From: Paenibacillus glycinis | Lineage (GTDB): Bacteria > Bacillota > Bacilli > Paenibacillales > Paenibacillaceae | Direction: 5' to 3' | Assembly (NCBI RefSeq): GCF_009909185.1 | Contig: NZ_JAAAMV010000007.1 | Span: forward strand, 223,787-287,786 | DNA: 64,000 nucleotides | Part shown: positions 9,888-18,456 of the stretch, in pieces | Position numbering within the stretch: the first letter of the stretch is position 1 | Layout of the letters: every line of letters begins with the position of its first letter | Position numbers and translations under genes: made by a program | The notes under the pieces: generated by a model | The model's input: only the letters and a program-made list of their open reading frames with translations | Database searches by the model: none | Told to the model about the DNA's origin: nothing

Positions 9888-10091
9888 ATGCCAAAATTGC
9901 GGCCTTTACTCACGCATGCCGATTTCGAAAGAATGCGTATTTTCACAAGAGCCATATCGGTTTGGAAGCAAGGCGAGCTCATCGATTCCGCGATGATCAT
10001 CCAGTCGCACGACGAGGATACCGTGATCTCCGCCAAGAACGAGCGTTACGAGAAATCCGCTCATCAGTTCTTCTATGGTTCTCATCTATAG
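9888..10091 (+). CDS. Small hypothetical protein, possibly YolD-like
   Basis: A 67-residue protein beginning MPKLRPLLTHADFERM and containing ISVWKQGELIDSAMIIQSHDEDTV. This beta-rich pattern vaguely recalls YolD-family proteins, which are found in SOS operons beside Y-family polymerase genes in Bacillus. The ATG at 9888 has CCGGAGGT 6 nt upstream; the longer in-frame reading from 9750 overlaps the divergent promoter and was rejected. The shared promoter region with a LexA box fits an SOS role, but the YolD assignment is weak. Confidence 0.55.
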   Translation: MPKLRPLLTHADFERMRIFTRAISVWKQGELIDSAMIIQSHDEDTVISAKNERYEKSAHQFFYGSHL

Positions 10092-10169
10092 CGGTCGGCC
10101 GGCGGGAAGGAGAACCGCGCTTTCAAAGCTTTTCCGTTCCTGCATGTCCGGTTGCATAGGGGGAGCTAT

Positions 10170-11372
10170 TTAGCTGCGAGCGGTGTTGCCGAACTCTAAG
10201 ATCTCGTTCGCCGCCTGCCGATACCCGCCCGATCTCCGAAAGGATTCCCCGATCGCGGCCGCGGCGTTCTTGTAAGCGGCATCGCTCAATACCAGCTCCG
10301 CGGCTTCGCGCAGCTGCCGGGCAGTCAAGCCCTCCATTTGCAAGCGCATGCCCGCTCCCGTCTTGGCGACCTGCGCGGCAACGATCGGCTGGTCCGCGCC
10401 TTGCGGGATCACGATCAGCGGGACCCCGTAATAGAGTCCTTCGTGGGCGCTGTTCATGCCGCCGTGCGTAAGGAATAATTTCGCGGCTTGCAGCACATCC
10501 GGCTGCGGCACGTAATTGGACACGATGAAATTGCCGGGTATCTCCCCCAAATCCGCGATCGCGGTTCGCTCCCCGACCGACATGACGACCGTATGCTCCG
10601 TGTTCCCGAATGCCTCGAAGCAGCGTTGATAGAATTCGACGGCCTGGTTGAACACCGTCCCCAATGAAACGTAAATCGGCGATTTCCCCTCGATAGCGCT
10701 TAAGTCGAAGCCGGCTTGCGCGAATCGCGAAGAGATGGACGGCCCGACGAATTTGTACGTGCGGCCGAACGCATCCCCGCCGGGTTGAAACTCCCTTGTC
10801 GTATACACGATCGTAAGCGGCGCGGGATTGCAAAACGCTTCGTACGGAGAGCGGATGTCCGCGCCGTATTTTTCCTTCGCCATGGCCGTCAGGCTGTCGT
10901 AGCGCTCTTGGATCGGTGTCGCGATATCCGCGGGAACCGTCGCAAAGGACGCCTGCATCAGCCGGTCGAACGATGCTTCGGTCTGCGCGAACGACGTACA
11001 TGAGCTGATGGACGGAAGCTCAAGCAGCCGAGCAAGCATACGACCGCAGCCGAACATGGAATCATGGATGACGTAATCGAAACGCTCGCCTTCGATCTGT
11101 TCAAGCACGCTCGGGATAATGACATCCGCCGTGAGCAGCAAGCCGTTGATTCTTTCGAGCAGGTACGATCTGCCGCCCGAGACGAAGGCTTGGATGAACC
11201 GCTGCCCGTCGAATGTCCGTACCGCGGCTCCCGCCTTCTCCATGCGCGCCCGATAAGCTTCCGCGCAGAAGTACACGACCTCCTCGCCGCGGGAAACAAG
11301 CTCCCGCACCACGCCGATCGTGGGGTTGATATGTCCTTCGGATCCGCCGTTGATAAATAACGCGCGCGCCAA
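10170..11372 (-). CDS. MGT/UGT-family glycosyltransferase (YjiC/YdhE-like)
   Basis: A 400-residue GT1-fold nucleotide-sugar transferase. The N-terminal acceptor domain begins ARALFINGGSEGHINPTIGV; the C-terminal donor domain has YVSLGTVFNQ, a VSNYVPQPDVL segment and the family signature THGGMNSAHEGLYYGVPLIV followed by PQGADQP. Relatives glucosylate macrolides, flavonoids or other small hydroxylated molecules, often as self-protection. I chose a TTG start at 11372 because AAGGAG lies 8 nt before it; the tandem GTG codons at 11378-11381 overlap that site. The gene stands alone. Its substrate is unknown; macrolide or phenolic detoxification is the usual role for this branch. Confidence 0.88.
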   Translation of the reverse strand: MARALFINGGSEGHINPTIGVVRELVSRGEEVVYFCAEAYRARMEKAGAAVRTFDGQRFIQAFVSGGRSYLLERINGLLLTADVIIPSVLEQIEGERFDYVIHDSMFGCGRMLARLLELPSISSCTSFAQTEASFDRLMQASFATVPADIATPIQERYDSLTAMAKEKYGADIRSPYEAFCNPAPLTIVYTTREFQPGGDAFGRTYKFVGPSISSRFAQAGFDLSAIEGKSPIYVSLGTVFNQAVEFYQRCFEAFGNTEHTVVMSVGERTAIADLGEIPGNFIVSNYVPQPDVLQAAKLFLTHGGMNSAHEGLYYGVPLIVIPQGADQPIVAAQVAKTGAGMRLQMEGLTARQLREAAELVLSDAAYKNAAAAIGESFRRSGGYRQAANEILEFGNTARS

Positions 11373-11445
11373 TTCCACCACTCCTTCGGTCGACTATTCT
11401 CTCCGTATCCCTCGATTCCACTATACTACCCGATGCGCGAATTGC

Positions 11446-11481
11446 AAAAAAAAGAGACCCGCAGCAACGGGCTGCGGGTCT
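11446..11481 (-). terminator. Terminator after the kinase-like gene
   Basis: Perfect 11-bp stem AGACCCGCAGC/GCTGCGGGTCT (11455-11481) with a 5-nt loop, followed on the minus strand by CTTTTTTTT. It ends the GNAT/phosphotransferase unit. Confidence 0.85.
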
Positions 11482-11584
11482 AAAGTGTATATTTTAAAGG
11501 GGGTCGAGTTCTATTATAGGCGTCCTTCATTAAAATGAGATGAAAATTGGATTTCAATCCTGTTACATTTCGCGAACGCAACGG

Positions 11585-12382
11585 TCACCTGCCCAAGCGC
11601 GATCGCAATTGAAGCAATGTCTCGCATTGATCCTCGCCCCTCAGCTCGCTCAGCCGGGCTGCTAATGTAGGCACAAACCAATCTTCGAGATCGCTTCGGT
11701 CCATGGCCGACCGTTTCGCGTATTCGGCTATATAGGCTTCGCCGAAGAGCTCCCGATATTCCCGCTTTCTTAACCACGCGGGAGCATTCGAAGGCAGCGC
11801 ATGCGCGTTAATCAGCATAAAGGTTCGGGCAACGTCCGCGTACGGATTTCCGACCAACGCGTTCAACCAATCGATCATTACGGGCCCATCGGGGGAAAGA
11901 ATGATATTTCCGGGATGAAAATCATAATGGCATAACGCGCTTCCGTCAGGCAAGGCTTCAAGGCTCTCGATGGATTGCGACTTCTCTTGATCCGTGATTA
12001 CCTCGGTCATCTGAATAGCCTTCGACAGCTCGGTCTTTAAATTGGCGGCGATGTCGATCTTAACCCGATGCAGCTCATCGTGAAGTCGCGCCATCAGCTT
12101 GGCGTGGCGAGACACGGATAATGTCGTCGGCATGATAGAGGCAAGCATCGTCGGCCCTTCGACCTTCTCGTAGATCAGACACGATTTCCCTTCGTATTGG
12201 ATCATGCCGGAAAAGCGGGGCGTTCTAAGACCGCGGGCATTAATCATCTCCGCATTGCGGGCTTCCTTCGCCGCTTCATGAAAGCCGCCGATCGGATCAT
12301 GCAAAATCTTGATCGCCTCGGTGATGCCCCATTCATAGACGCTCGCGGTATTGCCCGCGCCAAGGAGTCGACCGATTTTCAT
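11585..12382 (-). CDS. Aminoglycoside-phosphotransferase-like kinase
   Basis: A 265-residue small-molecule kinase. The ATP-binding N-lobe has a glycine loop (LLGAGNTASVYEW) and invariant lysine (EAIKILHD); the C-lobe has Brenner's motif HYDFHPGN and the metal-binding MIDW. It belongs to the APH/choline kinase superfamily. Its similarity to true antibiotic kinases cannot be judged, so it may phosphorylate a sugar, choline or antibiotic. The start is the ATG at 12382 with AGGAACGAGGT upstream. It is the second gene in a unit with the tandem GNAT protein (52-nt gap), a pairing that suggests detoxification or modification of a common small molecule. Confidence 0.8.
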   Translation of the reverse strand: MKIGRLLGAGNTASVYEWGITEAIKILHDPIGGFHEAAKEARNAEMINARGLRTPRFSGMIQYEGKSCLIYEKVEGPTMLASIMPTTLSVSRHAKLMARLHDELHRVKIDIAANLKTELSKAIQMTEVITDQEKSQSIESLEALPDGSALCHYDFHPGNIILSPDGPVMIDWLNALVGNPYADVARTFMLINAHALPSNAPAWLRKREYRELFGEAYIAEYAKRSAMDRSDLEDWFVPTLAARLSELRGEDQCETLLQLRSRLGR

Positions 12383-12434
12383 ACCTCGTTCCTTTCGCAA
12401 CGTTTCTCGCTTTCGCCTCTTCCGGCATCCGTTC

Positions 12435-13259
12435 TCATTCGCATGGGTACCTGTAGTAATCCTGCGCATGCACCGCTCGAAATCCGACCGATTCGTAAAG
12501 CCCAAGCGCATGGTCGTTTTTCGTTTCGACCTCCAGGTGCACCGAGTATCCCGCCGCGCTTTGCTCTTTAATGACCCGGCGCAGCACCTTCCTGCCTATC
12601 CCTTTGCCTTGATGCGCCGGCAAGATCGCAAAGCCGTAAATCCACGCTTGCCCCGCTTCCCGGCTCACCCGAATTTTCCCGACCGTTTCTCCGTTCGCGT
12701 CGATCATGAGCATATCCGTGTTCGTGGCGAAGTCCCTGCTCTCCACCGATCTGGCGTCTTCCTCGTTCACGCCGAACGCCGCAACCGTTAAGCGCACGCG
12801 CATCTCGTAATCGGCTGCCGTCGCCTGCCGCAGGACGATATCGTCCGCTGCTTCGAGGGGCTGTTCCCGCCAAACCATTTGATGCTCCGAAAATGCATAC
12901 TCGGCGCCTTGTTTACGCAGGAACGCTTTTGCCGGCTCCGAGCCCGCGGGCGCATTCAACAAGATATTCCGGTACCCGTATTGGATAGCCTTGTCCATGC
13001 CTTGCCGGAATAACCGCTGAAAATGCCCCTTGCGTCGTTCGCCCGGCTTCACCATGCCGCATGCTTCGACGGTGGAACCGAACGGATACAGGCCCAGAAA
13101 AGCGATAAGCTCGCCATTCTCTTCCTGCAGAAAATCGAGCTGCTCGTCGGAGCCGCGTTGCCTCAGCATTTCCCAGTTAAGCTTCAGTTGTATTCCGTCG
13201 TGGTCTTCGCACGCGCGCTGCAATCGTTCGATCGCCAGCAATTGTTGGCTCGTTAGCAT
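12435..13259 (-). CDS. Tandem GNAT-family N-acetyltransferase
   Basis: A 274-residue protein with two GNAT folds. The N-terminal half has a degenerate acetyl-CoA loop (GMVKPGERRKGHFQRLFRQG), and the C-terminal half a canonical one (FAILPAHQGKGIGRKVLRRV) followed by LEVETKNDHALGLYESVGF. The R/Q-x-x-G-x-G/A signature in the second half marks it as the active domain. The ATG at 13259 has AAAGGAG 6 nt upstream; the in-frame ATG 24 nt earlier lacks a site. It is the first gene in a unit with an APH-like kinase. The substrate is unknown. Confidence 0.85.
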   Translation of the reverse strand: MLTSQQLLAIERLQRACEDHDGIQLKLNWEMLRQRGSDEQLDFLQEENGELIAFLGLYPFGSTVEACGMVKPGERRKGHFQRLFRQGMDKAIQYGYRNILLNAPAGSEPAKAFLRKQGAEYAFSEHQMVWREQPLEAADDIVLRQATAADYEMRVRLTVAAFGVNEEDARSVESRDFATNTDMLMIDANGETVGKIRVSREAGQAWIYGFAILPAHQGKGIGRKVLRRVIKEQSAAGYSVHLEVETKNDHALGLYESVGFRAVHAQDYYRYPCE

Positions 13260-13384
13260 GTATTCTCCTTTGGCTGTCCGCATCCGATAGACTCGGACAT
13301 CGTAATAATTCGGATCTTCCGCCTTCCTCGGGAGATTCGTCCTCCTAGAAACAGGAAGGACGCTCCGCCATTTTACTGTAACAG

Positions 13385-13413
13385 AAAAGGAGCCGTCGCG
13401 CGATCGGCTCCTT
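13385..13413 (-). terminator. Terminator after rsfA-like gene
   Basis: Stem AAGGAGCCG/CGGCTCCTT with a 9-nt loop and a T-rich minus-strand tail (CTCCTTTTCTG), 76 nt beyond the stop codon of the RsfA-like gene. Confidence 0.7.
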
Positions 13414-13488
13414 CATTGCTCCTATGCGAACACAAATCAAAAATCCCCGAATCCGAAAGAGAGGACGAGCTTACGCCGGCTTCGGGAG

Positions 13489-13965
13489 TCAAGCGTCCGC
13501 CTTCAAGGCTTTCCGCTTCGCGCCGGGCAGCGTTTCGGAGAAATCGATGCTTTCCCTGGCTCTTTGCAGCACGTGCGTGAGCTTGGCGATCTCGCCGTCG
13601 CGCTTGTCTACCTGCACCTTCAATTCTTTGTTTTCCGCTACGAGCTGCTCGATCAGCTGCGTGACTTGCGCGACCACGTCCTGCGACTGCGCCGGCGAGC
13701 TGCGCTTTTCGCGGACCTCGCGATGAGGTTTAAGCCCTTTGATCTCGGCTTTTTTCTCTTTGACCCTTTTCAATTGCTCGCTAAAGTTCTTGCGCACCTC
13801 TTTATTCCATCTGAACCCGCATGCCGCGGGCGTGCGCTGCAATATGAGGGCGGCTGCCTGAAATCCTTCCAGCTGCGTCCCGTTATTCTCCATATGCGTG
13901 AGTATCGTTTGACCGAGCAGCAGATCCTGTTGTTCCGTCCATTGGCTTTCTTGGTTTCTAGTCAT
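13489..13965 (-). CDS. RsfA-family transcriptional regulator
   Basis: A 158-residue Myb/SANT-like regulator of the RsfA/YlbO type: WTEQQDLLLGQTILTHMENNGTQLEGF then RTPAACGFRWNKEVRKNF is diagnostic. The C-terminal half is a coiled coil (VVAQVTQLIEQLVAENKELK, DGEIAKLTHVLQRARESI). RsfA is a prespore-specific regulator that adjusts sigma-F-dependent genes in Bacillus, and paralogues are common in Paenibacillaceae. The ATG at 13965 has AGGTGA 6 nt upstream; the ORF extending to 14055 has no site. It is a monocistronic gene with its own terminator. Confidence 0.85.
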   Translation of the reverse strand: MTRNQESQWTEQQDLLLGQTILTHMENNGTQLEGFQAAALILQRTPAACGFRWNKEVRKNFSEQLKRVKEKKAEIKGLKPHREVREKRSSPAQSQDVVAQVTQLIEQLVAENKELKVQVDKRDGEIAKLTHVLQRARESIDFSETLPGAKRKALKADA

Positions 13966-14331
13966 GAGTCTCACCTGCCTTCTAATTAAAAGTCTTAGCC
14001 AATCTGATTTCATATATACTTCCGCCAGGCAATGAATATGCGAAAGAGATTCCAAGGCCGTAAAGAGGGATAAGCGGCGCGGCCGCCGCGATGCATAGGG
14101 CGGACCGGCCGCGGCGCGCGCCCGCTCCGATAGGGAACTAGACAGCCGGGAAGACCTCTCAAAAAAACAAACGAAATCATAACTTTACGGCATCGCCCCT
14201 TCTCGTCCGGTTCACTAAGATTAAGAGGCAATGGTCATCTTCCGCATCGGAAGAGAACGAAGTCCTATCCGGCCGTTCGGCGCTTTCCCGCGATCGGACC
14301 GCCGGCATCCAGCATAGGAGGGATGCACGAA
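13966..14331. other. 365-bp intergenic region, divergent between RsfA gene and dehydratase gene
   Basis: The middle part is a very GC-rich block with self-complementary runs (GCGGCGCGGCCGCCGC near 14074 and CGGACCGGCCGCGG near 14101), followed by an A-rich stretch (14158-14185). No convincing promoter or known riboswitch was recognised. The region must hold the promoters of both flanking genes. Confidence 0.4.
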
Positions 14332-15720
14332 ATGACGAACAAGCAAGCCTACGAAGACGCGCTTGCCCGCGTAAATACGCATTCGGCCCCGACGGAGCTC
14401 CGCATCACCGATATCCGCTTCACCGACATCGTCGGCGCGCCGTTCCACAGCAGCCTGATCAAGGTCTGCACCAACCAAGGGCTCGTCGGCTTCGGCGAAG
14501 TCCGAGACGGAGCGGACAAGGTTTACGCGCAAATCGCCAAGAGCCGGCTGCTGGGCGAGAACCCCTGCCACATCGACAAGCTGTTTCGCCGGATCAAGCA
14601 ATTCGGCGGCCATGCCCGTCAAGGGGGCGGCGTAAGCGGACTCGAGATCGCGCTGTGGGATCTCGCCGGCAAAGCCTACGGCGTGCCCGTCTATCAGATG
14701 CTGGGCGGCCGGTTCCGCGACAAAATCCGCATGTACTGCGATACGGACGTCGTCGACAAGGCGACCGGCACGGCGATGGGCGAAGCGCTGAAGAAACGGA
14801 TGGACGACGGCTTCACGTTCCTCAAGATGGATCTCGGCATCGGGCAGCTGATCCATCTCCCCGGGACTCTGAGCGCGCCGCTCGGCTTCCTCGAAGAGAT
14901 GCGGGAGAAATCCAGGAACCGGTACAACCAGAACTTCGACGGCATGACGGCCGAGCAGATCCGGGACATCGCCAACCGCCATTACGACATCTACAATATC
15001 CCGCATCCGTTCACGGGCATCCACGTCACGGAGACGGGCCTCGATATGCTCGAGCAATACGTGGCGGACGTTCGCGCGGTGATCGGCTACCAGGTGCCGC
15101 TCGCCATCGATCATTTCGGCCACATCGGACTCGAGGATTGCATCAAGCTCGGCCGCCGCATCGATAAATTCAACCTGGCTTGGATGGAAGACATGATTCC
15201 TTGGCAGTACACGGAGCAATATGCGAGATTGGCGCGCGCGGTAACGACGCCGGTCTGCACCGGCGAAGATATCTACCTGAAGGAAAATTTCCGGCCGCTG
15301 CTCGAGGCCGGCGGCGTCTCCGTCATCCATCCCGACGTGCTGACGGCGGGCGGCATCCTGGAGACGAAGAAGATCGGCGATATGGCGCAGGATCACGGCG
15401 TCGCGATGGCCATCCACATGGCGGAGAGCCCGATCGCCTGCCTGGCGGCCGCCCATGTGGCCGCCGCCACGGAGAACTTCCTCGCGCTCGAGTACCACTC
15501 CTGCGAGGTCGAGTGGTGGGACGACATCGTCATCGGCGCCAAGCTGCCGAAGAAGCTCGTGCAGAACGGCTTCATCGCGATGACGGACGCGCCCGGCCTC
15601 GGGATCGACGACCTGAACGACGAGTTGCTCGCGCAGCATCTGCACCCGGATATGCCGGAGCTGTGGGCGCCGACGGAGCAGTGGAACAAGCATTATTCCA
15701 ATGACCGGCTCTGGAGCTGA
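14332..15720 (+). CDS. Enolase-superfamily dehydratase (mandelate racemase/muconate lactonising type)
   Basis: A 462-residue enzyme of the enolase superfamily acting on a sugar acid or related carboxylate. The N-terminal capping domain (RITDIRFTDIVGAPFHSSLI) is followed by the barrel with the metal ligands D in LAIDHFGHIG, E in LAWMEDMIPW and E in CTGEDIY, plus the AIHMAESPIACLAAAHVAA segment near the end. A long insertion around residues 190-240 (GQLIHLPGTLSAPLGFLEEM) is unlike the standard sugar acid dehydratases. The start at 14332 was chosen because AGGAGGG lies 8 nt upstream; the ATG at 14323 directly abuts that site. It is monocistronic, beside a mannonate dehydratase/ABC importer operon. 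The exact substrate cannot be read from the sequence. Confidence 0.85.
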   Translation: MTNKQAYEDALARVNTHSAPTELRITDIRFTDIVGAPFHSSLIKVCTNQGLVGFGEVRDGADKVYAQIAKSRLLGENPCHIDKLFRRIKQFGGHARQGGGVSGLEIALWDLAGKAYGVPVYQMLGGRFRDKIRMYCDTDVVDKATGTAMGEALKKRMDDGFTFLKMDLGIGQLIHLPGTLSAPLGFLEEMREKSRNRYNQNFDGMTAEQIRDIANRHYDIYNIPHPFTGIHVTETGLDMLEQYVADVRAVIGYQVPLAIDHFGHIGLEDCIKLGRRIDKFNLAWMEDMIPWQYTEQYARLARAVTTPVCTGEDIYLKENFRPLLEAGGVSVIHPDVLTAGGILETKKIGDMAQDHGVAMAIHMAESPIACLAAAHVAAATENFLALEYHSCEVEWWDDIVIGAKLPKKLVQNGFIAMTDAPGLGIDDLNDELLAQHLHPDMPELWAPTEQWNKHYSNDRLWS

Positions 15721-15754
15721 GGCGGGCGCTGACCGGTAACTCCGGCGCGGCGCG

Positions 15755-15790
15755 AAAACCCCTTCGGTCCATGGACCGAAGGGGGTTTTC
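15755..15790. terminator. Bidirectional terminator after dehydratase gene
   Basis: Long palindromic hairpin: GAAAACCCCTTCGGTCC and its complement flank a very small centre, with A runs before and T runs after, so it can work in both directions. Confidence 0.85.
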
Positions 15791-15809
15791 GCCGTAGGCG
15801 TCTCGATAG

Positions 15810-15848
15810 ATGGCCCGGCTGTCAGCCGACAGCTGGGCCGGTTTTCTT
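15810..15848 (+). terminator. Second terminator-like hairpin (+)
   Basis: GCCCGGCTGTC-AGCC-GACAGCTGGGC with TTTTCTTT after it, in tandem with the preceding terminator. Confidence 0.6.
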
Positions 15849-15937
15849 TACTTGACCATGGCTGGCTGCCGCCGGCCTTGCGGCGGCGATCTGCCGGGTC
15901 TCCGCCCTTGCGGCCAAACCCACCAGCATACGCACAA

Positions 15938-15976
15938 CAAAAACCGTCCCTTCAGCCAACTTGACTGAAGGGACGG
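15938..15976 (-). terminator. Terminator after mannonate dehydratase gene
   Basis: Perfect 12-bp stem CCGTCCCTTCAG/CTGAAGGGACGG with a 9-nt loop, followed on the minus strand by TTTTTG. It ends the importer/mannonate dehydratase operon. Confidence 0.85.
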
Positions 15977-15985
15977 CCCGCTTCC

Positions 15986-16948
15986 CTACCCTGCCGCCGC
16001 GGCTTCCATTAATCCTTTGATATACCCGACGCCATAGAGTCTGCCCAGCAGCTCGTAGCCCGGATTGTCGTTATTCTCGCCGGCCATCGTCGGCACGTGA
16101 TCCGGCCGCGCGGGTCCGGCGTACCCGACCTCGTAATACGTCCTCATCGCTTCGAGCATGTTCGTCTTTCCGTCGTCATGGAAGGTTTCCTCGAACTTCT
16201 CCGGCGTGCCGCGCACGTCCCGGAAATGGACGAAGAACAATTTGTCCTGCTTGGCGAACTCGCGGATGGCCCGCGGTATGTCGTCCCCGGCCGTCGCGAG
16301 CGTCCCCTGGCAGAGCGTGATGCCATTGTATGCGCTCGGCACCAGATCGATCGCGCGCTGCAGCGCGGCCGCGCTCCGCAGGATGCGGGAGACGCCGCGG
16401 ATCGGCGTGATCGGCGGGTCGTCCGGATGCAGCGCCAGCCTGACCTTGGCTTCCTCCGCGACCGGCACGATCCGTTCCATGAAATAGTGCAGGTTCTCCC
16501 ACAGCCGCTCCTCCGTCACGATGCCCGCCTCCGTCAGCGGCGCGTCCTTCATCAGGCTGTGATCGTAGCTGGAGACGAGCGCGCCGCCCCGCGTGTTCGT
16601 CGTCGTCGACGTGCGGAACCAGTTGAACTGGGCCATGAAATTGTAGCAGAGCACCGGGATGCCGGCCGCCCCCATGTTGATCAAGAACTTCTGGAAGGTC
16701 TCGATCTCTTCCTCGCGTCCCGGCGTGCCTAGCTTGATGTGATTGCTGGGCGGCATCGACTCGATGACCGACAGCGTCAGCCCATGGTCCGCATACCGCT
16801 GCTTCATCCGGATCAGCGGCATCAGGTCCCAAGGCTTCTCGGTCTTCTCCTCCCAAGGCAGGCCTCCGACGGCGTGATTGACGTTCATCTGCTTCGCGAG
16901 CTGCCACAACTGGGACGGCTGGGAAGAGAAAAATTCCGCAAGCTGCAT
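15986..16948 (-). CDS. uxuA: Mannonate dehydratase (UxuA family)
   Basis: A 320-residue TIM-barrel dehydratase that converts D-mannonate to 2-keto-3-deoxy-gluconate in hexuronate breakdown. It is recognised by LGTPGREEEIETFQKFLINMG, the metal-site regions LALHPDDPPITPIRGVSRIL and LCQGTLATAGDDIPRAI, and FFVHFRDVRGTPEKFEETFHDDG. It is slightly shorter than the E. coli enzyme but has all the main blocks. A GAGAGGAG site lies 10 nt before the ATG. It is the last gene in a MalF/MalG/binding-protein operon, separated from the binding-protein gene by a 40-nt hairpin. The context points to uptake and catabolism of oligo-uronides or hexuronate glycosides. Confidence 0.85.
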   Translation of the reverse strand: MQLAEFFSSQPSQLWQLAKQMNVNHAVGGLPWEEKTEKPWDLMPLIRMKQRYADHGLTLSVIESMPPSNHIKLGTPGREEEIETFQKFLINMGAAGIPVLCYNFMAQFNWFRTSTTTNTRGGALVSSYDHSLMKDAPLTEAGIVTEERLWENLHYFMERIVPVAEEAKVRLALHPDDPPITPIRGVSRILRSAAALQRAIDLVPSAYNGITLCQGTLATAGDDIPRAIREFAKQDKLFFVHFRDVRGTPEKFEETFHDDGKTNMLEAMRTYYEVGYAGPARPDHVPTMAGENNDNPGYELLGRLYGVGYIKGLMEAAAAG

Positions 16949-16989
16949 GCATGCTGCTCCTCTCGTTAAGGGTTCGTTCTATGCTTAGA

Positions 16990-17029
16990 GGATGGACGGC
17001 AGCGCCGAACCGCGCGCTGCCGTCCATCC
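16990..17029 (-). repeat. Intercistronic hairpin after the binding-protein gene
   Basis: Perfect 16-bp arms (16990-17005 and 17014-17029, starting GGATGGACGGCAGCGC) with an 8-nt loop and no T run. It sits between the abundant binding-protein message and uxuA, where such hairpins usually protect the upstream RNA and lower downstream expression. Confidence 0.6.
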
Positions 17030-17069
17030 CCGGCCCGTCGGTTATGCCCGGATTCGGCGCCCGCCGCGC

Positions 17070-18419
17070 CTAGGATCCGGCCTTCGCCGCCAGCTCCGTG
17101 CCCATCTTATTGATCTTGTCATAGGCGTCCTCGATGGATTGCTGCCCGTACGTGACGGCCTGCATCTCTTTATTGTACGTGTCCACCCATTCCGAGAAGC
17201 CGGCCGCGGCCGAATAGAACGGCAGCGCCTTCTCGACCGACAGGTCGTAGATTTCTTTGCCCAGCTTGTCCTTCTCCGCCAGCGTCGGCTCCAGGTCCTT
17301 GTAGATGTCCGGATTGATCGGAATGCCGCGCGTCAGCCCGAGCGTCTTGCCGGCTTCCTTGTCCGTGATGAACCAGCGCAGGAACCGCTTGGCCTCGTCC
17401 TTGTGCTTGGAATTGGCGCTGACGCTCAGGAAGATGGTCGATTGCGCCCAGCCGCCCCCGGATGGACCGGTCGGCATGTTCACGACGCCCACTTTGCCGG
17501 GCATCAACTGCTCCAGCGCGCTTACCGAGCCGGTCGTCGCGCCCCGCGTCATGACCACGCCGGATGCCATCGGATCCGCCTGCGGGTCGTTCTCGAGGAA
17601 GGCGGCGCCCTTTTCCGCCGGCGGTACGATCTTGGCCTTGCGGAACTCCTCGTACGTCTTGTAGTAAGTCATGAACAAGTCCTTATCGAGCGTGAATTTC
17701 TTGCCGCCATCGGCCATGACCGGGTCTTTGCCCATCGACGTCTGATACATGTTGTAGCCGCCCCAGTCCGTCGAGTCGCCGATCGGATATTTGCCCTCCG
17801 GCAGTTTCGCGCGGGCATCCCTCGCCCATTGGAAGTACTCGTCGTACGTCCAGTTCTTCTGCGGAAGCGCAATGCCGTACTGCTCCAGCTCCGCTTTGTT
17901 GAACGCAATGCCTTGCGCGTTCTGGCTGAGCGGAATGCCGTACAGCTTGCCGCCGATCTTCAGGTTCTCCACGACATTCGGATCCACGATTCCGCTCAAG
18001 TCGATGTCGGACAGATCCTCCAGCTGCCCTCTGGCGACGTATTCCTGAATATAAGCGGCATCCATTTGCAGCACGTCCGGAATCGTCTTGGAGGCCGCCA
18101 GCGTCGGCAGCTTCTGCCAATACGCGTCCCACGCCATGAATTCCGGCTTGAAGGCGACGCCCGCGTTCTGCTTCGCGTAGAGCGCGAGCGCGTTCTTGGT
18201 CGCTTCGTGGCGTTCGTCGGTGCCCCACCACATCATGCCGAGCGTGATCGGATCGGCTGCTTTCGTCTCGCCGCCTTCGTTGGCGCCGGCCACGTTCCCG
18301 CTGCCGCCGTCGTTGCCATTGCCGTTGCCGTTTCCTCCTCCGCTATTGCTGCAGGCCGTCGCCGCAAGCAGCAGCGTCAACCCCGTCAAGGCCAGAACCG
18401 ATGATCTTTTTTTGCGCAT
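17070..18419 (-). CDS. ABC sugar importer, substrate-binding lipoprotein (family 1)
   Basis: A 449-residue extracellular lipoprotein. The signal peptide ends in the lipobox ATAC (C23), followed by a G/N-rich linker (NSGGGNGNGNGNDGGSG) to the membrane anchor. The mature part has the family 1 pattern (ITLGMMWWGTDERHEATKNA, GIPLSQNAQGIAFNKAELEQ, FLRWFITDKEAGKTLGLTRG). It binds an oligosaccharide for the two permeases encoded just upstream. The ATG at 18419 follows a GAGGGG site; the in-frame TTG at 18428 overlaps the spacing. The order MalF-MalG-binding protein is reversed relative to most such operons. No ATPase gene is present, as usual where a shared MsmX-type ATPase serves several importers. 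Confidence 0.9.
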   Translation of the reverse strand: MRKKRSSVLALTGLTLLLAATACSNSGGGNGNGNGNDGGSGNVAGANEGGETKAADPITLGMMWWGTDERHEATKNALALYAKQNAGVAFKPEFMAWDAYWQKLPTLAASKTIPDVLQMDAAYIQEYVARGQLEDLSDIDLSGIVDPNVVENLKIGGKLYGIPLSQNAQGIAFNKAELEQYGIALPQKNWTYDEYFQWARDARAKLPEGKYPIGDSTDWGGYNMYQTSMGKDPVMADGGKKFTLDKDLFMTYYKTYEEFRKAKIVPPAEKGAAFLENDPQADPMASGVVMTRGATTGSVSALEQLMPGKVGVVNMPTGPSGGGWAQSTIFLSVSANSKHKDEAKRFLRWFITDKEAGKTLGLTRGIPINPDIYKDLEPTLAEKDKLGKEIYDLSVEKALPFYSAAAGFSEWVDTYNKEMQAVTYGQQSIEDAYDKINKMGTELAAKAGS

Positions 18420-18456
18420 AACTCGCAATCCCCTCTCGAATTCGATTCATGATTCG

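Noticed and set aside
14010..14231. 73-residue minus-strand ORF upstream of the RsfA-like gene
   Set aside because: It lies in a GC-rich palindromic block, has no ribosome-binding site and an Arg/Pro-rich product.
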